Assembly: GCF_900174585.1 (NCBI RefSeq) | Contig: NZ_FWPT01000005.1 | Location: 394,275-458,274 of the forward strand | Length of the DNA: 64,000 nt | Reading direction: 5' to 3' | Source: Parendozoicomonas haliclonae | GTDB lineage: Bacteria; Pseudomonadota; Gammaproteobacteria; Pseudomonadales; Endozoicomonadaceae | Shown: one piece after another, positions 29,003 through 39,225 of the stretch | How the letters are laid out: each line of letters opens with the position of its first letter | Position numbering within the stretch: position 1 is the stretch's first letter | Made by a program: the position numbers and the translations under genes | The notes under the pieces: generated by a model | The model's input: the letters and a program-made list of their open reading frames with translations, nothing else | Told to the model about the DNA's origin: nothing | The model's database searches: none

Positions 29003-31069
29003 TCAGTCGATATTGCCCTTCGGCTTCAGAGTGCTGAAAGAGCCGTAGTAGGTCATCTGACTCGAACCGATATAGAACAACTCGCCCAATCCATAGTTTG
29101 CCATCAGTCGCGTAAAGAACTCAACATGGGGGTAACGGGTCTCGGGCGGAGCCCAGGGGGTCATTGCCAGCACACCGCCTGCCAGCATGCCAGTGGCCGC
29201 AATTGCACCGGGCACACCGGTAAACGGCAGCAGCAGCTTACCCACCAGCAAGGCTCCTGGCAGCACCATCCCCGTCACCGCGCCTTGAACATGACCGGCA
29301 ACATGCCCCTTGTCCCATATACTCCACATGGACACGGTATAGATGGAGTTATTGACATCGTCATAGACGCCACGAATGGTCAGACGAATATTATCCCGGG
29401 CATGATCCACCCCGAACACAGGTCCATGACACCAGGTATCTTTGGACGGTACCTGATAGTTACTGCCATACATATGAATCAATGGCATGGTCCAGGGTGT
29501 ACGGGTGGATTCCAGACTCACCAGCCAATCGTGGTTATCCAGCAGATTGATTTCAATCCCGATATCAAAGCCGTAATGACGGTCATTGACCGGATAACCA
29601 AAGACACCTTCCTTGTTCTGGGTCATCAGGCAGGCTTCCATAAAGTCCTTATTGGGAAGCTTGGGGCTCTTACCTTCCAACAGATGTCCGGCTGAAGGTT
29701 TGCGTCGCTCCGGATAGCTGGCGTTGGTGGACTTGGTCGCGGTGGGCAGCGGCTCCTGCTCAAACAGGTTTGGCTCCTGCGCCAACAGATTGCGTTCGGC
29801 TTCATCGATCAGGTCACCATCGGATTCCGCCTGCTGTTTCTGAAACGCGCGCAACCCTTCAGAGCGGTGTTCCTGCTCCTGAATCTTGCGGGCCAGATGT
29901 TCCAGCATGCGGTTAGCCTGCTTACTGAGATTATCAGCCTGCAACTGCATGGCCATCATCTCGTTCTGGCTGGTTTCGGTGCTGCTGGCCAGATTGACAA
30001 TCTGCTTACTGCGGGAGGACAGCTCACTCAACAGCATGGCAGAGTTTTTCAACTTGCTGTCTTTATCCCGCCCGGACAGATTCATACTGTCTTCCAGCGC
30101 CTGATCCGCCTCTTCGATCAACTCCTGCAGTCCATCGTTACTGTACAGCGAGCGCATATATTCGGAGGAGTTACGGGTCATCAGGGTTTTGATACGGTGC
30201 AGCGCGGCCCTTGCTGTGGCTGGGCTCACCGGCATATTAGGCGACAGAACATTCTGGGATGACGACTCATCGGACATTGTCGCCATCTTCTCAACATCAA
30301 AGTTCACCCGCAGCTCATCCAAATCCTGATAACCCGGGCGATACTTACCGGTCATCAGCATCGGCACTGCCCCCGGCTGGTTGGCGACATAATCAAAGGA
30401 GTGAGGATACGGGGTTTGTCCTTCGATATAGGTTTTGTACAGGCTACTGATCTTGCCAGCCAGACCATTGCGGGGATAGGCCAGCTGCAGCCGGGCCACA
30501 CGCAGCCGCATATCATCCATCCCATGACTGTTCAGGAATTTTTCCGCCCGGGCCGACAGCCAGCCATTGGACGAATCAAAGTATTCACTGCGGCTGGACA
30601 GATCCCGCCCCTGCCACTTCAGCTGAATCCAGCCGCCACTGCAGCGGAAGTCGGCATAGGCATTGGTTTTGCCATCAATAAACGCCTGATTGTCAGTCAC
30701 CCAGGTCATATCGTCCTGACGGTGCTCACTGTGCACCATCAACGAGATGTTTTGGGTAAAGCTGTCCACCATCACCGCGACCCGGGTCTGGCGCTCTTTA
30801 TCGTGGAAGTTGTAGCTGTGGGCCTTCTTCATCCGGCTCATCAGATCGAGACTCAGATAGGTCGGATAGTTGCCGGTCAGCTGATAAATCTCTTCCAGAT
30901 GATCCATCGCGCGCTGGGCACGGGCAACATGAGCCGCGTCATTCAGGGTGGTGACATAAATATCATTGGTCAGAGTGCAGGTGTTATCCATAATCACCCG
31001 GGCACTGGCCAGCGGGCTCAATAGCATGACAGCTACTACCGAAGCTGCAACAACGGAAAGACGGAGCAT
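29003..31069 (-). CDS. Large secreted protein with coiled coil and C-terminal hydrophobic segment
   Basis: The 688-residue protein begins with a signal peptide (LSVVAASVVAVMLLSPLASA). Residues ~290-420 form a long charged helical region with coiled-coil character (ALHRIKTLM, LASSTETSQNEMMAMQLQAD). A glycine-rich hydrophobic segment lies near residues 590-635 (GAVTGMVLPGALLVGKLLLP), probably membrane-inserting. There are no known motifs. It is transcribed toward the LysR gene, 102 bases away. A pore-forming or surface role is imaginable from the layout, but nothing proves it. Confidence 0.72.
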   Translation of the reverse strand: MLRLSVVAASVVAVMLLSPLASARVIMDNTCTLTNDIYVTTLNDAAHVARAQRAMDHLEEIYQLTGNYPTYLSLDLMSRMKKAHSYNFHDKERQTRVAVMVDSFTQNISLMVHSEHRQDDMTWVTDNQAFIDGKTNAYADFRCSGGWIQLKWQGRDLSSRSEYFDSSNGWLSARAEKFLNSHGMDDMRLRVARLQLAYPRNGLAGKISSLYKTYIEGQTPYPHSFDYVANQPGAVPMLMTGKYRPGYQDLDELRVNFDVEKMATMSDESSSQNVLSPNMPVSPATARAALHRIKTLMTRNSSEYMRSLYSNDGLQELIEEADQALEDSMNLSGRDKDSKLKNSAMLLSELSSRSKQIVNLASSTETSQNEMMAMQLQADNLSKQANRMLEHLARKIQEQEHRSEGLRAFQKQQAESDGDLIDEAERNLLAQEPNLFEQEPLPTATKSTNASYPERRKPSAGHLLEGKSPKLPNKDFMEACLMTQNKEGVFGYPVNDRHYGFDIGIEINLLDNHDWLVSLESTRTPWTMPLIHMYGSNYQVPSKDTWCHGPVFGVDHARDNIRLTIRGVYDDVNNSIYTVSMWSIWDKGHVAGHVQGAVTGMVLPGALLVGKLLLPFTGVPGAIAATGMLAGGVLAMTPWAPPETRYPHVEFFTRLMANYGLGELFYIGSSQMTYYGSFSTLKPKGNID

Positions 31070-31223
31070 GGACAGTAAACCTCTGCGATTCTGCTTGAGC
31101 AGTTAGGACGCACAGGCTGTGGGAAGTTCCGGTGGCAAGGGCTACGAATTGTCAGCCCCTGTAACCCCCTGTGTCAGCGCCCCAAACACCTGTATGGTCT
31201 GGGGCTGAGTGTGCACACCGTTA

Positions 31224-32141
31224 TTAGCTGGTATAGAGCTTCAACAGCTTTTCCGGATCATCCGTTTCAATCCAGTCCACTTTCAACTCATGCAGACGTC
31301 GCGCTTCGGCCATCTGATCCGATTCGGACGCACTGACCGTGCGGGTATCGTAAGGAAACAGAGTGTAAGCTCCGACCAGCATATTACGGTCATGGAATTT
31401 CTGCACGGTATCGGAATCTATCAGGGTATGCTCAACGCCCACGACCGAGGAACCCACCATCCGGCCAACAGCATTCAGCTCCAGCAGACGATTGATAAAG
31501 GTCATATGGTTCTGATTGCCGGCCGCCTGGGAGAATTCACTACCGATCTCCGGCAACAGCCTGCACCACTTTTCAATACCATCCGCCATGCCATCATCGT
31601 AGGCAAAGCCAGAGTGAATGCTGCGGTAATCATTCTCCAGATCCCGGAGCATAAAGAAATCAAAGGAGGTCGCCACCACCCGATCACAGCTGCCGGTTTT
31701 GCGAATCACATCAGCTACCAGCCGTCCGGTCTTACGACGGCTCCACATCGGGCGGTAGGCCTTCATCTCGACATTGATCAGCAGATCATCCTGCAGCTCG
31801 TCCAGTACCTCTTCCAGCAGAGGAATACGCTCTTCACGTCCGTATGTCTGGTAGTTGCCGTTATCATCCTGGACGATACGCTTCTGAACCCGCAGACGGG
31901 AGACTTCATCCCAGGTCATCTCACTGATCAGGCCTTTAACACCTGTCAGGCGCTCGGTGTCCTCATCATGAAACACCACCACTTCCCCATCACGGGTAGC
32001 AAAGACATCCAGCTCAATACCATCAATACCCAACTCAACCGCTTTACGGAAACCGGCCATGGTATTTTCCTGATGTGCGAGAGGAACACCCCGATGCCCC
32101 AGCACCAAAGGGCGGGATTTAGGCTTATAAAATCCATTCAT
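31224..32141 (-). CDS. Glycerophosphodiester phosphodiesterase, cytoplasmic type
   Basis: It hydrolyses glycerophosphodiesters to glycerol-3-phosphate and an alcohol. The 305-residue TIM-barrel shows the GDPD signature LVLGHRGVPLAHQENTMAGF, with catalytic His and Arg, then GIDGIELDVFATRDGEVVVF (metal Glu/Asp) and HDEDTERLTG (second catalytic His). No signal peptide is seen, so it is UgpQ-like, not periplasmic GlpQ. The start was set at 32141 because ACAGGA lies at a normal distance; ATG 32150 is an alternative. No glycerol-phosphate transporter is adjacent. Confidence 0.92.
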   Translation of the reverse strand: MNGFYKPKSRPLVLGHRGVPLAHQENTMAGFRKAVELGIDGIELDVFATRDGEVVVFHDEDTERLTGVKGLISEMTWDEVSRLRVQKRIVQDDNGNYQTYGREERIPLLEEVLDELQDDLLINVEMKAYRPMWSRRKTGRLVADVIRKTGSCDRVVATSFDFFMLRDLENDYRSIHSGFAYDDGMADGIEKWCRLLPEIGSEFSQAAGNQNHMTFINRLLELNAVGRMVGSSVVGVEHTLIDSDTVQKFHDRNMLVGAYTLFPYDTRTVSASESDQMAEARRLHELKVDWIETDDPEKLLKLYTS

Positions 32142-32251
32142 ACTGTACATCCTGTGGTTTTTATTATTCGGTGGCTTAATCCTAGCCAGCACAAAGGATA
32201 CCGAAACTGCGCGGGGAATGCCTTATCAGCGGGATAACTTCAGAAGCAGAA

Positions 32252-33610
32252 TCAATATATCAGATGGGCAAACAGCGTAATTAAAGGCAGGGCCAGCACT
32301 GTGCGAATTAAAAACAGCACCAACAGTTGCCAGAAATTTAAAGGAATGGAGGAGCGCATAATCAACACCCCGACTTCGGACATATAAATTAATTGCGCAA
32401 TCGATAAAGCCGCCACCACAAACCGGGCCATTTCATTCTCTATGGTCACCGCCACAGCCACCGGCAGAAACATATCGGCAAAGCCCAGCAAAACAGCGGG
32501 AGCGGCCTTCTCTGCCTCAGGAATCCCCAGTAGCTCCAGTATCGGAGCAACGGGAGCGCCCAACCATTGAAACAGATCAGTGGTCTGGCCAAGGATCAAC
32601 CCGGTGGTTGCGATAGTCATAATAATTGGAACAAAAACCAGCCAGATATCCAGGGCATTTTCACAGCCTTTGCGGAGCAACTGTCTGACACCCGGCCCCT
32701 GCCCGGCTTTATTGAGTGCCCGCACCAGCCCATTCTGTTGTTGCTGCTCTTGCGCTTTGCCGGCCACTTCCGGGTCAGCCATGGCGCAGTAGGTATCCGG
32801 GATATGTGACAGTGGCCAGATTCGGGGTAAGACCAACCCCACAATCAGGCAGGTGGAGATGACAGTGAGATAGAAGGCAAGAAACATATGGGAGAGCTGG
32901 GCAAAGTTCACCACCACCACGCAAAACGAGATCGACACAATCGAAAAGCTGGAGGCAATAATGGCTGCTTCCCGGGCGGTGTAATAACCACTTTCATACT
33001 GCCGGGCAGTAATGAGAGTGCCGACCGTGCCATCGCCCAGCAGCGAGGCAATAATATCAACGCCACTATTGCCGGGAATCCGGTACAAGGGCTTTAAGAA
33101 CCAGTGCATCAGACTGCCGATCAGCTCGACCAGCCCGTAATCCAGCAAAAACGGCAGAAACAAACCGGCCAGAAAGAAGAATACAAACAACACCGAGACA
33201 AGCTCAAAGAGCACCAGGCCGCCGGTCTCTGACCCCCATACCCATTCCGGGCCACTGCCAAAAAGAGTCATGGTGCCGAGAACTGCACCGGCCAGGCGAA
33301 ACAGAATCCAGAGGATTGAAGTGTCGAAAAGTGAGCGCAGGAGCTTATTGTGACGAATCCAGTCAGGCTGGAAGGCTCGCGCAATGATTGCACCACCTGC
33401 AGACACCCACATGGTGCAGACAATGATTGCCGGCAGCCAATGCTGAATCAGATCGAGAATGGCGTAACCCATAATCCCGATAAGTACGGACGGCCCTTTC
33501 TCACTGTGAAAAGGTATCAGGAAAAACAGCACACCCAGTGCTGAGGGGAATAGAAACCTTGCCCACCGCTTGAATTGCGATTCGTCAACTGAAGGAACAG
33601 AGTCTGACAC
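32252..33610 (-). CDS. YjiH-family inner-membrane protein with nucleoside-recognition (Gate) domains
   Basis: The 452-residue protein is very hydrophobic with about ten predicted membrane segments. The Gate/nucleoside-recognition blocks are visible around SLLGDGTVGTLITARQYESG and LLGFADMFLPVAVAVTIENE. This matches YjiH-type proteins, whose substrate is unknown. It starts at GTG 33610 without a strong ribosome site. It lies 110 bases from the GDPD gene on the same strand; whether they are co-transcribed is unclear. Confidence 0.85.
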   Translation of the reverse strand: MSDSVPSVDESQFKRWARFLFPSALGVLFFLIPFHSEKGPSVLIGIMGYAILDLIQHWLPAIIVCTMWVSAGGAIIARAFQPDWIRHNKLLRSLFDTSILWILFRLAGAVLGTMTLFGSGPEWVWGSETGGLVLFELVSVLFVFFFLAGLFLPFLLDYGLVELIGSLMHWFLKPLYRIPGNSGVDIIASLLGDGTVGTLITARQYESGYYTAREAAIIASSFSIVSISFCVVVVNFAQLSHMFLAFYLTVISTCLIVGLVLPRIWPLSHIPDTYCAMADPEVAGKAQEQQQQNGLVRALNKAGQGPGVRQLLRKGCENALDIWLVFVPIIMTIATTGLILGQTTDLFQWLGAPVAPILELLGIPEAEKAAPAVLLGFADMFLPVAVAVTIENEMARFVVAALSIAQLIYMSEVGVLIMRSSIPLNFWQLLVLFLIRTVLALPLITLFAHLIY

Positions 33611-33710
33611 CGGTGAGCCATTTCACAAAGATGATTCAAGATAGTCTAGCAGTCGGAATCAAAGCAGCGTTTTGGCGAAATAGAGAGTAAGGCGAGAAAT
33701 TGCAGACATA

Positions 33711-33737
33711 AAAAAGCCAGCACAAGGCTGGCTTTTT
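33711..33737 (-). terminator. Terminator of tRNA-Cys
   Basis: Read on the minus strand, AAAAAGCCAG/CTGGCTTTTT forms a 10-base stem with a 7-base loop and a T-run, starting 5 bases after the tRNA 3' end. Confidence 0.9.
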
Positions 33738-33741
33738 AATT

Positions 33742-33815
33742 TGGAGGCGAGTACCGGAGTCGAACCGGTCTATATGGAGTTGCAGTCCACTGCATAACCG
33801 CTTTGCTAACTCGCC
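33742..33815 (-). tRNA. tRNA-Cys (GCA)
   Basis: The 74-base minus-strand sequence folds as a cloverleaf: acceptor GGCGAGT/ACTCGCC, D-loop AGCAAAGCGGTTAT, anticodon arm GTGGA-CTGCAAC-TCCAT with anticodon GCA, T-loop GGTTCGACTCC, and an encoded CCA end. It closely resembles E. coli tRNA-Cys. There are no signs of an integrated element next to it. Confidence 0.96.
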
Positions 33816-33871
33816 AGGAACGCGGCGCATATTAAGGGTCGACTGATTAAAAATCAATAGGTTGGATGATT

Positions 33872-35281
33872 TTATTCATGCCTGTTGTAGTCATCATCAT
33901 AACGGACAATATCATTCTCCGGATCATCACTCCCTTGCTCACTCCAGGTTTGCACCTCAATAATAATCAAAGGCTCCGCTCCGGGGTTTGCCAGACGGTG
34001 CCGGCTGCCAGCCGGAACATAGACAGATTGTCCCCGGTGCAGCATCTGCTCCTGCGCATCAACAGTGACCTGCGCGCAGCCCGATACCACCACCCAGTTT
34101 TCATTGCGGTAACGGTGACTCTGCAAGGAGAGTCTATGCCCCACTTTAACCTGCAATTGCTTGACGGCACACTGATCACCTTGCAGCAATAATGTCTGAC
34201 TGCCCCAGGGAGCATAACGCTTGGAGTGAGCAGCAATAGTTCGCTCGCCGGCTGCCTGCATGATCTGCAGTAACTGCGGAAGCTGGTCGGCAGATTGCCG
34301 ACCCATCACCAACACAGCATCTTCCGTCACAACAATGATCTGATTATCTATACCGACAGTGGCAACAGCAGGTCCGCTGCTACGAATCAGGCTATTGGAC
34401 GTGTTTAAGGAATAGATTCTTTCTGAAGCATTACCTCCGCCCTCAGCCTTAAGCAAACCTTCCCAGGAGCCAATATCCGACCAACCCATAGACACAGGCA
34501 GTACCCGTGCCTTATCGGTGTTCTCCATCACGCTGTGATCAAAACCCTGGGGGGCAATGTTTTGATAGGCTTCAGCATCCAGACGTAAAAAATCGAGATC
34601 CCTGACTGCACATTTATAAGCCTGCGAACAGTTCTGATAAGTCTCAGGCACCCAGTGCCGTACTTCCTGCAGGAAAACCTCAGCGGCTCCAAGAAAAATG
34701 CCGGCATTCCAGAGATAACCCTGCTGGATATAAACGTTTGCGGTATCACTGTCCGGCTTTTCAATAAAGGTCTGAACAGGATAAGGCGCGTCACCGGATG
34801 ATTGATCGGGCCGGATATAGCCATAGCCAGTTGCCGGGTAGTCCGGCACCACACCAAAAGTCACAATGGACGACTGTGCAGCGGCAAGACTGCGGGTGAC
34901 AGCCTCTATAAAGGAAGACTCATCCTGAATAATATGATCGGCTGGTAGATACAACAGTGTCGCGTCTTGCTGACTAGCTAAGGCATGCAAAGCCGCACTG
35001 GTGATCGCCGCAGTAGTATGGCGGGCTTCCGGCTCCAATAACAGATCAACATCCAGGCCCAGAGCCTGAATGTGCTCTGCCGCCTGAAAGCGATAAGCGT
35101 TATGGGTAACAACAATAAGACGTCCACAATCCGGTAACTTGCAGGCTCTTAATAAAGTTTGTTGAAACAGGCTCAGCCCGGCACCCGTCAAATCCAGAAA
35201 CTGCTTGGGACGATCAGCACGGGATTCCGGCCAAAGCCGTGTTCCCTGCCCTCCAGCCAGAATGACGGGAACCAGTGCCAC
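33872..35281 (-). CDS. manC: Mannose-1-phosphate guanylyltransferase / mannose-6-phosphate isomerase
   Basis: It makes GDP-mannose for surface polysaccharide. The 469-residue fusion has an N-terminal nucleotidyltransferase with VILAGGQGTRLWPESRADRPKQFL, the FIEKP motif (residues ~165), and GWSDIGSWEGL. A C-terminal type II isomerase cupin (GHRLSLQSHRYRNENWVVVSG, near residues 385-405) has the expected metal histidine region. The start is GTG 35281, sharing one base with the ppsR stop (TAGTG), so the pair is translationally coupled. No other polysaccharide gene is near, which is unusual for manC. Confidence 0.94.
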   Translation of the reverse strand: MALVPVILAGGQGTRLWPESRADRPKQFLDLTGAGLSLFQQTLLRACKLPDCGRLIVVTHNAYRFQAAEHIQALGLDVDLLLEPEARHTTAAITSAALHALASQQDATLLYLPADHIIQDESSFIEAVTRSLAAAQSSIVTFGVVPDYPATGYGYIRPDQSSGDAPYPVQTFIEKPDSDTANVYIQQGYLWNAGIFLGAAEVFLQEVRHWVPETYQNCSQAYKCAVRDLDFLRLDAEAYQNIAPQGFDHSVMENTDKARVLPVSMGWSDIGSWEGLLKAEGGGNASERIYSLNTSNSLIRSSGPAVATVGIDNQIIVVTEDAVLVMGRQSADQLPQLLQIMQAAGERTIAAHSKRYAPWGSQTLLLQGDQCAVKQLQVKVGHRLSLQSHRYRNENWVVVSGCAQVTVDAQEQMLHRGQSVYVPAGSRHRLANPGAEPLIIIEVQTWSEQGSDDPENDIVRYDDDYNRHE

Positions 35282-36117
35282 TACTTCACCCGCCGCTCTA
35301 TACCGGTCTGAGCAATGACCCGGGTGGCAATCTCTTCCACCGAATAATGGGTAGTATTCAGGAACGGAATATTGTTGCGGTCATACATCTGCTCCACCTC
35401 CTGCAACTCCATGGCACACTGACGTGGTGAGGCATAACGACTGTTCGGACGGCGCTCATGACGAATAGCAGCCAGTCGCTCCGGCGTAATCGTCAGCCCG
35501 AACAGTTTATTCTTGTAGGGTTCCAGCGCCTTGGGCAGACGCATCATATCCATATCATCTTCGGTGATCGGATAGTTGGCCGCCCGAATACCAAACTGCA
35601 AACCGAGATACAGACAGGTTGGCGTTTTGCCACAGCGGGATACGCCCACCAGGATAATATCCGCCTGATCGTAAGACTTCAGCCGTGCACCATCATCATT
35701 ATCAATTGCAAAGTGAACAGCTTCGATCCGCTGGTTGTACTTGCCGCCCCCGGAGGAATCAATGGAACGTTTACGACCGACCTGATGCACCGCATGGGCA
35801 TTGAGCTGCTTTTCCAGAGCCGGCATAAAAGTATCGAAGATATCTACGCGGAAGGATTCAGCCGTGCGCAGAACTTCTGCGATACCTTCATCAATAATGG
35901 TGCTGAACACCAGCGGAGGGACCCCCTCACTGGCCACCTGATTCAATAGTTGTACGACTTCCTGCGCTTTTTCGGCGGTATCTATATAAGGAAGGGTCAT
36001 GGGTTCAAAGCGGGTGTCGGCAAACTGGGCCAGCAGACTCTGCCCAAACGATTCGGCGGTTATCCCGGTACCGTCAGAGACAAAAAAAACCTTACGAATC
36101 GGGTTCTGTTCATTCAT
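35281..36117 (-). CDS. ppsR: PEP synthase regulatory protein (bifunctional kinase/pyrophosphorylase, DUF299)
   Basis: PpsR inactivates PEP synthase by ADP-dependent phosphorylation of a threonine next to the catalytic His and reactivates it by Pi-dependent removal. The 278-residue protein shows the N-terminal VFFVSDGTGITAESFGQSLLA and the P-loop GVSRCGKTPTCLYL near residues 154-167. I chose ATG 36117 for the MNEQNPIRKVFFVSDG start; a further in-frame ATG lies 18 bases upstream. It is divergent from its target gene ppsA, a conserved arrangement. Confidence 0.95.
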   Translation of the reverse strand: MNEQNPIRKVFFVSDGTGITAESFGQSLLAQFADTRFEPMTLPYIDTAEKAQEVVQLLNQVASEGVPPLVFSTIIDEGIAEVLRTAESFRVDIFDTFMPALEKQLNAHAVHQVGRKRSIDSSGGGKYNQRIEAVHFAIDNDDGARLKSYDQADIILVGVSRCGKTPTCLYLGLQFGIRAANYPITEDDMDMMRLPKALEPYKNKLFGLTITPERLAAIRHERRPNSRYASPRQCAMELQEVEQMYDRNNIPFLNTTHYSVEEIATRVIAQTGIERRVK

Positions 36118-36477
36118 GTTTATTATAACCACCATTTCATCGAAAAATATCGACCGCTCGGAACGGCACAGGCCGATTGCTGCCAAGCTTACTCCCAGTA
36201 CGGCCATCGTGTCCAAAGCGGCACTTTTCACAGCAGTTCCGTGGCTATTTTTCCGGCACCGCCAATAACTGAATATATACTCTCCCCTCTTGTTTGAATC
36301 TGTTTGATAGATGTATTGTAGAATGCAGTTACTCGGTACAGAGTGATAGGCAAATCAACCGGTGTTGCACCAGTTGCAGCCACTGGATACAGGCAGAAAT
36401 ATCCTGCACATTCATCAGCAGCGCCCTGTATTCTGTGAACCGGCTTGATCAGGGGTGTGATCTTTAGGGGGTGACTC
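36118..36477. other. Divergent control region of ppsR and ppsA
   Basis: This 360-base stretch has no supported gene. It must contain both promoters. An AT-rich tract at 36275-36330 (TTGTTTGAATCTGTTTGATA, then TAGAAT) could be the ppsA promoter, but spacing is not ideal. No regulator site could be named. Confidence 0.55.
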
Positions 36478-38844
36478 TTGCAAGCATATGTAATTGGCCT
36501 GGACAAACTGGGGGCCGGAGATGTTGAGCTGGTCGGAGGCAAGAATGCCTCGCTGGGGGAGATGATCAGCAACCTGGCAGGTGTCGGTGTATCGGTACCG
36601 GGCGGTTTTGCCACAACGGCTCAGGCCTATCGCGACTTTCTGGAAGAGAGTGGCCTTAACGAAAAGATTCACCAGCTGCTGGACACTCTCGATGTTGATG
36701 ATGTCCGCGCCCTGACGACTGCCGGCGCCCAGATTCGTCAGTGGGTCATTGAGCAGCCTTTCTCCGAGAAGCTCGAACACGACATTCATGAAGCCTGGGA
36801 AGTTCTGCAGCAAGGCAATGAAAACCTGTCTGTCGCCGTGCGCTCTTCCGCTACCGCAGAAGATTTGCCGGATGCCTCCTTTGCCGGACAGCAGGAAACC
36901 TTCCTGAACATTCGCGGCTACGACAACCTGCTGGTCGCTATCAAAGAGGTGTTTGCTTCCCTCTTTAATGACCGAGCCATCGCTTACCGCGTGCATCAGG
37001 GCTTTGATCACCGTAATGTTGCCCTGTCCGCCGGCGTGCAAAAAATGGTGCGCAGTGAAACAGCCTCTTCCGGGGTTATGTTCACCCTGGATACCGAATC
37101 CGGCTTCCGTGACGCTGTCTTTATCACCTCTTCCTATGGGCTTGGTGAGACTGTCGTTCAGGGTGCAGTCAACCCGGATGAGTTCTATGTTCACAAAGTC
37201 GCTCTTGAAGCCGGTCGCCCTGCGGTTCTGCGCCGCAACCTGGGCAGCAAAGCCATCAAGATGACCTACACCAGCGAATCCTCTGCCGGCCGCTCCATCC
37301 AGACCGTCGATGTTCCGGAAACCGATCGCCGCAGCTTCTCCATCACCGATGAAGAAGTGCAGGAACTGGCCAGACTGGCCGTGATTATTGAAAAGCACTA
37401 CCAGCGCCCAATGGATATCGAGTGGGCCAAAGATGGTGACGACGGCCAGCTTTATATTGTTCAGGCTCGCCCGGAGACAGTGAAGAGCCGCAGCGCCGGC
37501 ACCATGGAACGCTACCTGCTCAAAGAGAAAGGCCGTGTTCTGGTGGAAGGTCGCAGCATCGGTCAGCGTATTGGTAGCGGTCAGGTGAAAGTGATCCACG
37601 ATATTTCCGAAATGGATCTGCTTCAGCCGGGCGATGTACTTGTCACAGATATGACCGACCCAGACTGGGAACCGATCATGAAGCGGGCAGCTGCCATCGT
37701 CACCAACCGCGGCGGCCGTACCTGCCACGCAGCCATCATTGCCCGAGAGTTGGGCATTCCTGCGGTTGTTGGCTGCGGCAATGCCACTGAGCGCCTGCAT
37801 AATGATATGCCGGTAACCGTATCCTGCGCCGAAGGTGATACCGGTCTGATCTACGATGGCCTGCTGGACTTCGACATCCATAGCAACTCCGTAGAAACCA
37901 TGCCAGACATTCCATTCAAGATCATGATGAATGTTGGCAACCCGGATCGGGCTTTCGACTTTGCCGCCCTGCCCCATAACGGTGTTGGCCTGGCACGCCT
38001 TGAGTTCATCATCAACCGGATGATCGGCGTTCACCCGAAAGCTCTGCTGAATTATGAAACTCTGCCAGCGGATATCCGTGCCAGTGTCGACAAGCGCATT
38101 GCCGGCTATGCCAGCCCGGTGGATTTCTATGTCGAGAAACTGGTTGAAGGTGTGGCTACCATCGCCGCAGCCTTCTACCCAGAAAAGGTGATTGTTCGTC
38201 TGTCCGACTTTAAGTCCAACGAATATGCCAATCTGATTGGCGGCAAACTGTATGAGCCGGAAGAAGAGAACCCGATGCTCGGCTTCCGTGGCGCATCCCG
38301 CTACATCTCCGAAGGTTTCCGTGACTGCTTTGAGCTGGAATGCCGTGCCATGCGCAAGGTGCGCGATGAAATGGGCCTGACCAATGTTGAGTTGATGGTT
38401 CCGTTTGTCCGTACTGTTGGCGAAGCCCGTCAGGTGTCTGATCTGCTGACTGCCAATGGCCTGCGCCGTGGTGAGAATGGTCTTCGCATTATTATGATGT
38501 GTGAGCTGCCTGCCAACGCCCTGCTGGCTGATGCATTCCTGGAATACTTCGATGGCTTCTCTATCGGCTCCAACGATATGACCCAGCTGACCCTTGGCCT
38601 GGATCGTGATTCCGGCGTTATTGCCCACCTGTTTGATGAGCGTAACGATGCAGTGAAAGCCCTGCTGGCTATGGCAATCAAAGCCTGCCAGAAGGCTGGC
38701 AAGTATGTCGGTATCTGCGGTCAGGGGCCATCCGATCATCCCGATCTTGCTCGCTGGTTGATGGAGCAAGGTATTGAGACCGTATCCCTGAACCCGGACA
38801 GCGTTCTGGAAACCTGGTTCTACCTGGCTGAACACCAGAAGTAA
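36478..38844 (+). CDS. ppsA: Phosphoenolpyruvate synthase
   Basis: It converts pyruvate and ATP to PEP, AMP and Pi, opening gluconeogenesis. The 788-residue protein has an N-terminal ATP-grasp-like domain ([31 protein letters not shown]), the swivelling phosphohistidine domain with [17 protein letters not shown] (His417), and a C-terminal PEP/pyruvate barrel with [11 protein letters not shown] and [11 protein letters not shown] (catalytic cysteine). The start is the rare codon TTG at 36478, supported by AGGGGG 7 bases before it and the [11 protein letters not shown]-terminus. The threonine of GGRTCH is the expected PpsR target. Confidence 0.97.
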   Translation: MQAYVIGLDKLGAGDVELVGGKNASLGEMISNLAGVGVSVPGGFATTAQAYRDFLEESGLNEKIHQLLDTLDVDDVRALTTAGAQIRQWVIEQPFSEKLEHDIHEAWEVLQQGNENLSVAVRSSATAEDLPDASFAGQQETFLNIRGYDNLLVAIKEVFASLFNDRAIAYRVHQGFDHRNVALSAGVQKMVRSETASSGVMFTLDTESGFRDAVFITSSYGLGETVVQGAVNPDEFYVHKVALEAGRPAVLRRNLGSKAIKMTYTSESSAGRSIQTVDVPETDRRSFSITDEEVQELARLAVIIEKHYQRPMDIEWAKDGDDGQLYIVQARPETVKSRSAGTMERYLLKEKGRVLVEGRSIGQRIGSGQVKVIHDISEMDLLQPGDVLVTDMTDPDWEPIMKRAAAIVTNRGGRTCHAAIIARELGIPAVVGCGNATERLHNDMPVTVSCAEGDTGLIYDGLLDFDIHSNSVETMPDIPFKIMMNVGNPDRAFDFAALPHNGVGLARLEFIINRMIGVHPKALLNYETLPADIRASVDKRIAGYASPVDFYVEKLVEGVATIAAAFYPEKVIVRLSDFKSNEYANLIGGKLYEPEEENPMLGFRGASRYISEGFRDCFELECRAMRKVRDEMGLTNVELMVPFVRTVGEARQVSDLLTANGLRRGENGLRIIMMCELPANALLADAFLEYFDGFSIGSNDMTQLTLGLDRDSGVIAHLFDERNDAVKALLAMAIKACQKAGKYVGICGQGPSDHPDLARWLMEQGIETVSLNPDSVLETWFYLAEHQK

Positions 38845-38867
38845 GTTCAGGTAGTTACCTCAAAGAC

Positions 38868-38897
38868 AAAAGCCATGGTTAACGCCATGGCTTTTTT
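38868..38897 (+). terminator. Terminator of ppsA
   Basis: AAAGCCATGG/CCATGGCTTTTTT with loop TTAACG lies 23 bases after the stop. The remaining ~210 bases to the first KfrA operator show nothing recognisable. Confidence 0.92.
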
Positions 38898-39110
38898 ATT
38901 ACCTGCTCCCTTTGCCTCTACTGCCTGCGCGCTATATCCACTTTCTCTCTGTGTCAGCCTCTTGAGCTCTAACGATCCAGCACTGCCCTTTACCCCAACC
39001 TATCTCTTTTTGATCACGGTTTTGGCCACTTTTTAGCCAAATCGAACCTCTTCCTGCCCCGAAAAACCTCTGTGCTATAGACGTCTCTAGTTTTCTTACT
39101 CAAAACCCTA

Positions 39111-39144
39111 TTTAGTACCGGTAATTAATATTACCGGTACTAAA
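39111..39144. promoter_or_regulatory. Palindromic operator 1 upstream of the KfrA-like gene
   Basis: TTTAGTACCGGTAAT and ATTACCGGTACTAAA are perfect 15-base arms around TAAT. The site lies 82 bases before the kfrA-like ATG. Each arm holds the self-palindrome TACCGGTA, shared with operator 2. An autoregulatory binding site is inferred from plasmid KfrA proteins, which repress their own promoters. Confidence 0.75.
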
Positions 39145-39173
39145 TTGTTATTTTTGAAAAATATTCACAACCT

Positions 39174-39203
39174 TTAATACCAGTATTATAATACCGGTAT
39201 TAA
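39174..39203. promoter_or_regulatory. Palindromic operator 2 upstream of the KfrA-like gene
   Basis: TTAATACCAGTATT and AATACCGGTATTAA are 14-base arms with one mismatch around AT. It lies 22 bases before the start codon, where binding would block initiation of transcription or translation. It shares ATACCGGTAT-type half-sites with operator 1. Confidence 0.72.
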
Positions 39204-39225
39204 TAGTTTTATCAGTACACAAAGA

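Noticed and set aside
31170..31210. Terminator after the glycerophosphodiester phosphodiesterase gene
   Set aside because: The GCCCCA/TGGGGC pairing is imperfect, the loop is 15 bases, and no T-run follows on the minus strand.
36415..38835. Open frame of 806 codons on the minus strand opposite ppsA
   Set aside because: It is a mirror of the ppsA codon pattern; composition is His/Gln-rich with no family motif and no ribosome site, while ppsA is unmistakable.
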